DNA from: Methanosarcinales archaeon
GTDB taxonomy: Archaea > Halobacteriota > Syntropharchaeia > Alkanophagales > Methanospirareceae
Assembly (NCBI GenBank): GCA_030621945.1
Contig: JAUXGS010000077.1
Span: 1-5,521, forward strand
Direction of reading: 5' to 3'
Length of the DNA stretch: 5,521 nucleotides
Part shown: piece by piece, positions 1 through 4,730 of the stretch
How the letters are laid out: every line of letters starts with the position of its first letter
How positions within the stretch are numbered: the first letter of the stretch is position 1
Notes under the pieces: model-generated
The model's input: the letters and a program-made list of their open reading frames with translations, nothing else
Told to the model about the DNA's origin: nothing
Database searches by the model: none
Made by a program: the position numbers and the translations under genes

Positions 1-53
1 ATTATCCTTTCCGCTGTTCCCACCCCCATCCTTCTAAATTTAACGGTGCGAAG

Positions 54-67
54 GTGCTTTAAAGCAC
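54..67. repeat. Perfect 14-bp palindrome downstream of the metallophosphoesterase gene
   Basis: The sequence GTGCTTTAAAGCAC reads the same on both strands. It lies 13 bases beyond the stop codon of the metallophosphoesterase gene. As RNA it could fold into a five-pair stem with a UUAA loop, but no U-run follows on the minus strand, so it is a poor terminator. It could equally be a binding site for a dimeric regulator of a gene beyond the left edge. The remainder of 1-79 holds no gene I can support. Confidence 0.45.
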
Positions 68-79
68 TCATTTCATCAT

Positions 80-811
80 CTAATCTCTCATTTTCTCTAA
101 CACCAACTCCTGTCCTCCTCTTGAATACATCCGGTATATCTTGACTGTCCCCTTTTCCTCTTCGTCAAGTTCGATTAAGTTGAACGATTGTGGAATATTC
201 CATTTCACGCGGTTCGTGCACGCAGTTCCTGCATTTGCTATTATCATCCCATTCAAATTCCATATCCACGGCACGTGTTTATGCCCGCAGAGTACGAGGT
301 CAACTTCACATCGAACAAGCAGTTCGAGAACATCACCCGCATCTATAGGTATTTGTCTTTCTCGCCCGGTTTTAGGAACGGGAATTAAATGGTGGTGGAG
401 AGCAACCGCCTTAAACCCGTCAGTGTCAAGACACTTCTCTATCCACTCATATTTCTCTCTGCCCACATGTCCATCATCGAGGTCCGGTTGTGTAGAATCC
501 ACGCCAACAATTGTTATTCCCTCGTATCGCTCCACTTTCGACCTAGGACCGAAAATCTCCTCAAAACAAAGGTCGCCTACGTTCCTCGCATCATGGTTCC
601 CCGGTATCACTACCTTTATCTTGCATTTTATCCTTTCAATATAGCTTTCAGCGCGCTTAGATTCAAAGGGATAACCGTTTTCTGTCAAATCACCGGTAAC
701 AACCACGATCTCCGGCTCTATCTCGTTTATCTTTTCTATCACTTTCTCAGCCAAATCCGGCAGGAAATGCGGTTCCACCACGTGTATGTCCGATATATGC
801 GCTATTTTCAT
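80..811 (-). CDS. Calcineurin-like metallophosphoesterase, cytosolic
   Basis: This is a 243-residue metal-dependent phosphoesterase with the full motif set of the calcineurin-like (Metallophos) superfamily: D8-x-H10 in the opening SDIH, D41 in GDLTENG, N72-H73 in GNHDA, a histidine cluster at 139-141, and H177-x-H179 in CGHKH. These residues normally hold two metal ions that activate water for phosphodiester or phosphomonoester hydrolysis. There is no signal peptide or membrane segment, so the protein is probably cytosolic. The layout resembles CpdA/Icc-like phosphodiesterases, but the substrate cannot be inferred. I chose the ATG at 811 because GGAG lies five bases upstream and the protein then begins directly at the first beta strand (MKIAHISDIH); an in-frame TTG at 829 would add six residues. 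It follows pstS in the same direction, but a terminator-like element separates them. A link to phosphate metabolism is inferred from position only. Confidence 0.9.
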   Translation of the reverse strand: MKIAHISDIHVVEPHFLPDLAEKVIEKINEIEPEIVVVTGDLTENGYPFESKRAESYIERIKCKIKVVIPGNHDARNVGDLCFEEIFGPRSKVERYEGITIVGVDSTQPDLDDGHVGREKYEWIEKCLDTDGFKAVALHHHLIPVPKTGRERQIPIDAGDVLELLVRCEVDLVLCGHKHVPWIWNLNGMIIANAGTACTNRVKWNIPQSFNLIELDEEEKGTVKIYRMYSRGGQELVLEKMRD

Positions 812-816
812 TTTTT

Positions 817-820
817 CTCC
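817..820 (-). promoter_or_regulatory. Ribosome binding site deciding the metallophosphoesterase start
   Basis: GGAG on the minus strand is separated by five A residues from the ATG at 811. A competing GGGGTGA at 833-839 lies only three bases from the TTG at 829, a less favourable spacing and a rarer start codon. The ATG is therefore preferred. Confidence 0.55.
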
Positions 821-847
821 GTCACTCAATTTTCACCCCGTAGCGGC

Positions 848-880
848 AAAATAACAAAAATAGGGAAGAAATATCCTCCC
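848..880 (-). terminator. Hairpin plus U-rich tract after pstS
   Basis: On the minus strand, 880-863 folds into a seven-pair stem (GGGAGGA with UCUUCCC, including one G-U pair) closed by a UAUU loop. It is followed at 862-848 by a tract in which 12 of 15 bases are U. The element starts about 40 bases beyond the pstS stop codon and ends before the metallophosphoesterase start. Archaeal termination depends mainly on U-rich tracts, so this is a reasonable pstS terminator. Partial read-through into the next gene is possible because I see no convincing separate promoter for it. Confidence 0.6.
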
Positions 881-921
881 ACACACTTTTTGCTTTTGGT
901 TCTTGTTCCACTTTGACTTCA

Positions 922-1974
922 TTACTCCCTATTCTTTCTCAGTACGACGAGATACGTCACGGCAAGTAGTCCAGCAATTGCAAATACCGCTTCGAAGCCC
1001 GGTTCTTCAGGCGTTGGCGTTGATGTTGCAATCGGTGTTGCCGCTGGCGTTGTTATTGGTGTTGGTGGATCAGTTGGCGCTGAGGTCGGTGTAGGTGTTG
1101 TCGTAGGTGACACAGCCGCGCCCACTTCTATGTAGCCCATGTCCTCGACTACATCTTGCCCTTCGCTGCTCAACACGAAATCAATGAACGCCTGTTCAAG
1201 GTCGCTCGGCTCCCCCTTCGTTATTAGATACAAACTTCTCGTAATCGGGTATTCGTCCGAAACTACATTCTCGACCGTTGCCTCCACGCCATCGATGTTG
1301 AGTGCTTTAATCGTCTCATCAAGGTAGCCGAGGGAAAGATACCCAATGCTCTTTTCGTCTCTACTGACCGTTGCTCTTACCTCGCCATTCGAGGGCTTCA
1401 CAGATGCTTCCCCCGCTATTTCTCGCTCAAAGGGCTTCATCACGTATTTCTCGAAGGTCTCTCGTGTGCCCGATCCTTCTTCCCTTGTTATTACGCGAAT
1501 CTCCTCGTCTTCTCCTCCGACTTCCTTCCAGTTCTTTATCTCGCCGCTGAATATCTTCGATGCCTCTTCCAATGTCAAATCGCTTACCGGATTACTCGGA
1601 TGCACAACGATGGCCACGCTATCTTTTCCAATTGCCACCGGCTTCAGGTCGGGATACTGCTCCAGCTCCGAAGGTTTTACATCTCGCGATGCCGCACCGA
1701 TGTCTATCTCACCCGCACCAGCGGACTTTACGCCATGACCCGACCCGCCACCTGAGACGGATATCCGTAGGTCATGGTTCGCTTCCATGAGAAGTCTCGC
1801 ACATTCCTGATTTATCGGAAGCACGGTTGTAGAACCTGCGATTGTCAGTTCGCCTGAAAGGCCTGTTGGTGCTCCCTGTGCTGGTGTTAAACCTACTACT
1901 ATACCCATCGCTGCCATCACCACTACCGCTATCGCCGCCATCACTATCGCTTTATTTCTCTCCATTTTCTTCAT
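922..1974 (-). CDS. pstS: PstS-type phosphate-binding protein with PGF-CTERM surface anchor
   Basis: This is a 350-residue secreted periplasmic-binding-like protein of the PstS family that binds phosphate. An N-terminal hydrophobic signal segment spans about residues 8-29 and ends near PAQGA. Ligand-site motifs are AGSTT (46-50), GGGSG (75-79), GEIDIGAASRD (88-98) and REEGSGTR (164-171). A Thr/Pro-rich linker (289-324) leads to PGF at 325-327, a hydrophobic helix (329-345) and a basic tail RKNRE. This is the PGF-CTERM sorting signal, processed by archaeosortase A in the archaea studied, so the mature protein is probably attached to the cell surface. I chose the ATG at 1974: the TTG at 1995 sits too close to the TATA box, and the spacing from promoter to this ATG matches the DUF47 gene. 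An ATG at 1965, with GGTGA eight bases upstream, is a good alternative. No pstCAB genes accompany it; PiT lies upstream. Confidence 0.93.
   Translation of the reverse strand: MKKMERNKAIVMAAIAVVVMAAMGIVVGLTPAQGAPTGLSGELTIAGSTTVLPINQECARLLMEANHDLRISVSGGGSGHGVKSAGAGEIDIGAASRDVKPSELEQYPDLKPVAIGKDSVAIVVHPSNPVSDLTLEEASKIFSGEIKNWKEVGGEDEEIRVITREEGSGTRETFEKYVMKPFEREIAGEASVKPSNGEVRATVSRDEKSIGYLSLGYLDETIKALNIDGVEATVENVVSDEYPITRSLYLITKGEPSDLEQAFIDFVLSSEGQDVVEDMGYIEVGAAVSPTTTPTPTSAPTDPPTPITTPAATPIATSTPTPEEPGFEAVFAIAGLLAVTYLVVLRKNRE
1003..1110 (-). repeat. Low-complexity Thr/Pro linker region inside pstS
   Basis: This in-gene stretch is rich in short ACA/ACC-CCA-type units and encodes the flexible Thr/Pro linker between the phosphate-binding domain and the PGF-CTERM anchor. 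Such linkers are common in archaeal surface proteins, are often O-glycosylated, and probably span the S-layer. The repetitiveness makes it prone to length variation and to assembly error, although the reading frame is intact here. Confidence 0.7.
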
Positions 1975-1998
1975 CACCAATATATAAAAACTCAAAAT

Positions 1999-2017
1999 CT
2001 ATATATAAGCTTTTCTA
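1999..2017 (-). promoter_or_regulatory. BRE/TATA promoter of pstS
   Basis: The minus strand reads TAGAAAAGCTTATATATAG: a purine-rich BRE-like element followed by a strong archaeal TATA box centred near 2004. Archaeal transcription starts about 25-27 bases beyond the TATA centre, which places it near 1978. The transcript would therefore be nearly leaderless if translation starts at 1974. The core matches the DUF47-pit promoter at 14 of the first 16 bases. Confidence 0.7.
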
Positions 2018-2035
2018 TTTCTGTTAAAACAGAAA
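2018..2035. promoter_or_regulatory. Candidate operator: 18-bp palindrome next to the pstS promoter
   Basis: TTTCTGTT-AA-AACAGAAA has two perfect 8-bp arms around a 2-bp centre and directly abuts the BRE of the pstS promoter. This is a typical place for a dimeric transcription factor to contact TFB/TBP, as activator or repressor. It overlaps an A/T run that might also help end the upstream pit transcript. The regulator is not in the window. Confidence 0.5.
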
Positions 2036-2074
2036 AAATAATATATACAAATCAAGAATATATGGGTCGCTACA

Positions 2075-2086
2075 AACATATAGAAA
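2075..2086 (-). repeat. 12-base word shared with the DUF47-pit upstream region (copy 1)
   Basis: TTTCTATATGTT on the minus strand occurs here, 71 bases upstream of the pstS TATA centre, and again at 4019-4030 before the DUF47 gene. The different distances to the two TATA boxes and the AT-rich composition weaken the case for a functional site, but the exact 12-base match is worth recording. Confidence 0.3.
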
Positions 2087-2125
2087 TGGGGAGGAGATGA
2101 AAGTGGGCGTGAACTCCTCTTTGAT

Positions 2126-2131
2126 AAAAAA
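2126..2131 (-). terminator. T-run immediately after the pit stop codon
   Basis: Six T residues on the minus strand follow the TAA stop of pit without a gap. A second run of six T lies at 2033-2038 after AT-rich sequence. U-rich tracts of this kind serve as archaeal terminators. Either or both could end the DUF47-pit transcript before the pstS promoter. Confidence 0.4.
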
Positions 2132-3166
2132 TTACAAACCAAACTGCAATATCCAATACGCCGCTCCACCAATTGCCGCTGCCAAGGGAATGGTTATTAT
2201 CCATGCCGTGACCATTCTCCCCACTTCTGACCATCGTATCCTGCGAAGGCTTTGAAAAAATGTCCCTCCTATCACTGCGGAACCTATGACGTGCGTGGTG
2301 CTCACTGGCATGCCTACTACACTTACCGCCATAACGGCGAGGCCTGCACCAGTTTCAGCCGCGAACCCATGTTTCGGCTCCAGCTTTGTTAATCGCCAGC
2401 CCATCGTCCTTATCACTCGCGACCCCATCAGAAGCGTGCCCAGCGCCATCACAGACCCGCAGATTATTTTTACCCACCAGGGCACGGGAAATTGCTCTGG
2501 TGCCTGCGTGACAACAAAACCGCCAGTTATTAACGCTGCGGTAATCACGCCCATCGCGTTTTGTGTATCATTCATCCCATGACTGAATGCCATAAAAGAA
2601 GCGGAAATAATCTGCAGTTTCCTAAAAATCCGCTCTGTACCGGGTTCAGGCGTATTCTTAAAAAAGAGATAGAGCAACCAACTGATGAGACTAAAGATTA
2701 AAGCCCCAGCTATGAATCCCACAAAAGGACCGAGAGCAATAGCAAGAAATACTTTGTTGGTGAGCACCCCCCACTGTATTACGCCTGTACCCCCAGCAAC
2801 GAGTCCTGCACCCATAATTGCACCCACTAATGAATGCGTCACACTTATCGGAATGCCAACAGTAGTGCAAAAAAAAGTCCAAAGTATCGCACCAATCAAA
2901 CCACTGATAAGAACGACAAGAAAAATAGTAGCTGTCAGATCTGTAGCAGAGACAATACCTTTTCCAACAGTTTTTGCTACTTCAGTAAAAACGAAAGCGC
3001 CAGCGAGGTTGAACAAACTCGCTAAACCCAACGCCTTTAGCGGTGTTAACGCTTTGGTGGCGATTACCGTGGCAATCGCATTCGCACTGTCATTCGCGCC
3101 ATTCAAAAAATCATAGATCAACGCAAGGATTATTATGATAATAACGTAGACCAATACAGGCTCCAT
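2132..3166 (-). CDS. pit: PiT-family inorganic phosphate permease
   Basis: This 344-residue integral membrane protein carries inorganic phosphate into the cell by symport with Na+ or H+; the ion cannot be told from sequence. It shows the duplicated PiT architecture. The first signature, GANDSANA, is at 23-30 and its repeat, GMNDTQNA, at 197-204. The paired re-entrant motifs are GIPISVTHS (104-112) and GMPVSTTH (285-292). About ten hydrophobic segments are visible, with a hydrophilic loop near 170-184 between the halves. The length is normal for prokaryotic PiT proteins. The start codon overlaps the stop of the DUF47 gene by one base (TAATG), implying translational coupling and a single transcript. 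DUF47-pit pairing is widespread, for example orfA-pit in Sinorhizobium meliloti. All key motifs are intact. Confidence 0.96.
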   Translation of the reverse strand: MEPVLVYVIIIIILALIYDFLNGANDSANAIATVIATKALTPLKALGLASLFNLAGAFVFTEVAKTVGKGIVSATDLTATIFLVVLISGLIGAILWTFFCTTVGIPISVTHSLVGAIMGAGLVAGGTGVIQWGVLTNKVFLAIALGPFVGFIAGALIFSLISWLLYLFFKNTPEPGTERIFRKLQIISASFMAFSHGMNDTQNAMGVITAALITGGFVVTQAPEQFPVPWWVKIICGSVMALGTLLMGSRVIRTMGWRLTKLEPKHGFAAETGAGLAVMAVSVVGMPVSTTHVIGSAVIGGTFFQSLRRIRWSEVGRMVTAWIITIPLAAAIGGAAYWILQFGL

Positions 3167-3972
3167 TAAATGCCGCCCTTTAATCTAAAGGTCTCCAAGA
3201 TATTAGCCACGTCTTCACACTGGTCCATGGTATCTTCTAAGATATCCACTATCTCTTTAAGCAGCAGTCTTTCAAGCACTTCATTGGGATCTTCAGTTGG
3301 TGTGGTCATCAGTATTTTCAGCCATTTACGATTTATTATGTCTGCTTCGTTCTCTAATTCGTTTATCCTGATGCAGCATTCTTCTAACGTTACTTCTTCG
3401 TGTTGTATATTGCGCAAACAACCTACTGCTTTTCTTATTTCCAGTGCGGCTTCCAGAATAATCGGAGCAAACTCACTTACCGGTTCAGGAATGGTGGGTC
3501 TTTGAGTAAACGCCAATCGTGCTACTGCTTTTTCCACGCCATCTATTACGTTGTCAAGATTATGAACGAAATAACGTATGTCTCCCTTCTCCTCAGTGAC
3601 CCGTGTGTGGTCAAAAAACAGTTCGTGCATGACTTGATGAACAATCGAGTCACCTTCATCTTCCAGCACTTTAAGCTTTTCTTTGATTTGCAGAAGATTG
3701 GAGCTGCGAGAATCTGGGTTCAGTGAAAAAGGGGCGGATGAGCGATACTCAGCACCTAAATCCACCAGCAGTTGCGATGCTTCCACCGCTTTATCTGCAA
3801 GATCCTCAAAGAGGTCGAAGAATTTCCTATCATGGGGCAAAAACATGGACATTTTCTGTAAAACAGCACCGAATAAAATTACTTTTAGAATGGGGGTAAA
3901 TCCCGGCAATGCTGCTTTTTCTTCCGCCTTTGTGACAGCGGCAAACCGCTTCCGCGCCTTACCCTTTTTCAT
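3166..3972 (-). CDS. DUF47 (PhoU-like) Pit accessory protein
   Basis: This is a 268-residue, mostly helical cytosolic protein of the DUF47/TIGR00153 family, distant relatives of PhoU, thought to modulate the PiT permease encoded next to it. The core begins near PHDRKFFDLFEDLA (46-59). Acidic metal-binding-type motifs are LEDEGD (103-108) and ELENEAD (205-211), and the closing helix KEIVDILEDTMDQCEDV (239-255) is typical. The protein is longer than the usual 210-230 residues because of an N-terminal extension of about 42 residues, basic at first (KKGKARKR) and then hydrophobic (PILKVILFGAVL, 27-38). I chose the ATG at 3972 because the promoter fits it and AAGGA lies just upstream. An internal ATG at 3852 would give a conventional 228-residue protein but has no visible ribosome site. 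It is first in a two-gene operon with pit. Confidence 0.9.
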   Translation of the reverse strand: MKKGKARKRFAAVTKAEEKAALPGFTPILKVILFGAVLQKMSMFLPHDRKFFDLFEDLADKAVEASQLLVDLGAEYRSSAPFSLNPDSRSSNLLQIKEKLKVLEDEGDSIVHQVMHELFFDHTRVTEEKGDIRYFVHNLDNVIDGVEKAVARLAFTQRPTIPEPVSEFAPIILEAALEIRKAVGCLRNIQHEEVTLEECCIRINELENEADIINRKWLKILMTTPTEDPNEVLERLLLKEIVDILEDTMDQCEDVANILETFRLKGGI

Positions 3973-3997
3973 TCCTTGTACATAGAATGCGAAATGG

Positions 3998-4014
3998 CTA
4001 TTTAAACTTTTCTA
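3998..4014 (-). promoter_or_regulatory. BRE/TATA promoter of the DUF47-pit operon
   Basis: The minus strand reads TAGAAAAGTTTAAATAG, a BRE-like element followed by a TATA box centred near 4002. Transcription is expected near 3977, only about five bases before the ATG at 3972. The first 16 bases differ from the pstS promoter at two positions, and the distance to the start codon is 42 bases here versus 43 there. Confidence 0.65.
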
Positions 4015-4031
4015 AATTAACATATAGAAAA
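4008..4031. promoter_or_regulatory. Inverted repeat overlapping the BRE of the DUF47-pit promoter
   Basis: The plus strand carries TTTTCTA, a 10-base spacer, then TAGAAAA: perfect 7-bp arms. One arm is the BRE itself, so a bound regulator would compete with or recruit TFB. The pstS palindrome occupies a similar upstream position but has a different spacer, so the two may or may not be the same site type. Confidence 0.35.
4019..4030 (-). repeat. 12-base word shared with the pstS upstream region (copy 2)
   Basis: TTTCTATATGTT on the minus strand is identical to 2075-2086. Here it lies 17 bases upstream of the TATA centre and overlaps the inverted repeat at 4008-4031. Confidence 0.3.
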
Positions 4032-4068
4032 TGAGCAATATATAGTTAAGCTCCGTTCTTTTAATCAC

Positions 4069-4650
4069 CTAAGAGAGGTAATCTAACAATTTCCCGAAAG
4101 CTCTGCTTCTATGCGACACGTGATTTTTCTCCTCGGTGCTCATCTCAGCGAATGTCTTCTTCGCTCCCTGGAATTCAAATATAGGGTCGTAGCCAAAGCC
4201 GCCACTCCCGCGGATCTCCTCTACTATTCTCCCTTCCGCGATGCCGACAAAAAGAACAGGCATTTTTTGGGGTGCTTCGCAGAATGCGACCACAGTCTTA
4301 AAAGTAGCTTTTCGTGCTTCGCCCTTTTTATCAGCCATCAATTTCAGGATTCCCTCATTACCTATTGTCCTGAAGACAAAAGCGGAGAAAGGACCTGGGA
4401 AGCCGTTTAGAGCGGGTATAAATAACCCCGAGTCCTCTATGAAGAAGGAATCTTCAATCCCTGTCTTCTCCCGTATATAATTTGCACTTTCTTGCGCTAC
4501 CGCTTCTATCTCATCAAGCTGTAATTCTGGATAGTCATAATCTCTATGCCTGATTGTTATATTCCACGACTCAGCATCAGCCAAATCCTTTATCTCTTTT
4601 ACTTTATGCGAATTTGTGGTGATGAATATCAGTTCTCTTTTTGAAACCAT
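4069..4650 (-). CDS. rdgB: XTP/dITP diphosphatase (Ham1/RdgB family)
   Basis: This is a 193-residue cytosolic house-cleaning enzyme that hydrolyses deaminated purine nucleotides (XTP, ITP, dITP) to monophosphate and pyrophosphate, keeping them out of DNA and RNA. Family motifs are all present: TTNSHKVKEI (11-20) for phosphate binding, the metal-site EDSGL (72-76), GFPGPFSAFVF (83-93), base-recognition GFGYDPIF (151-158) and SHRSRA (179-184). The length and the EDSGLFI...TIGNEGILKLM pattern match archaeal members such as MJ0226. The ATG at 4650 has no clear Shine-Dalgarno sequence, suggesting a short or leaderless transcript. It is divergent from hypE and lies 96 bases upstream of the DUF47 gene, which has its own promoter. 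No strong terminator separates them, so some read-through is possible, but no functional link to phosphate uptake is evident. Confidence 0.95.
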   Translation of the reverse strand: MVSKRELIFITTNSHKVKEIKDLADAESWNITIRHRDYDYPELQLDEIEAVAQESANYIREKTGIEDSFFIEDSGLFIPALNGFPGPFSAFVFRTIGNEGILKLMADKKGEARKATFKTVVAFCEAPQKMPVLFVGIAEGRIVEEIRGSGGFGYDPIFEFQGAKKTFAEMSTEEKNHVSHRSRAFGKLLDYLS

Positions 4651-4683
4651 GGTGCATTATACACTGCTTACTACTCTTCAAAG

Positions 4684-4708
4684 TAATTTATTAATTAATG
4701 TATTAAAG
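4684..4708. promoter_or_regulatory. Divergent AT-rich promoter region between rdgB and hypE
   Basis: The 80-base gap between the two divergent starts contains the palindrome ATTAATTAAT at 4690-4699. On the plus strand TTTATTAAT (4687-4695), preceded by an A-rich stretch, could be the hypE TATA box, giving a start near 4716. On the minus strand TTAATTAATAAAT or CTTTAATA (4701-4708) could serve rdgB. The two TATA boxes would overlap, so the promoters may compete. Neither gene shows a convincing Shine-Dalgarno sequence. Confidence 0.4.
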
Positions 4709-4730
4709 CGAATAGCTTTTCGTAATTAGA

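Noticed and set aside
1..29. Possible start of another minus-strand gene (ATG at 29 or GTG at 23) open to the left edge
   Set aside because: Fewer than ten codons are visible. GAAGG touches the ATG and is six bases from the GTG, but no protein family can be recognised, so it cannot be supported as a gene.
1..62. Possible tail of a plus-strand gene entering from the left
   Set aside because: Plus-strand frames are open at the edge and one stops at 60-62, but the short peptides show no recognisable pattern.
141..916. Plus-strand open frames opposite the metallophosphoesterase
   Set aside because: They lie antisense to a gene with all catalytic motifs intact, have Ser/Pro/His-rich low-quality compositions, and lack promoters or ribosome sites.
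1003..1110. GT-rich repetitive stretch considered as a tandem repeat or CRISPR-like array
   Set aside because: It has no regular unit or spacers and encodes the in-frame Thr/Pro linker of PstS.
2091..2119. GAGGAG...CTCCTC inverted repeat as a pit terminator
   Set aside because: The six-pair stem has a 17-base loop and is not followed by a U-rich tract on the minus strand.
4069..4650. XTP/dITP diphosphatase as a functional part of the phosphate locus through its pyrophosphate product
   Set aside because: Pyrophosphate release is incidental to nucleotide cleaning; the downstream operon has its own promoter and this gene is a common housekeeping gene.
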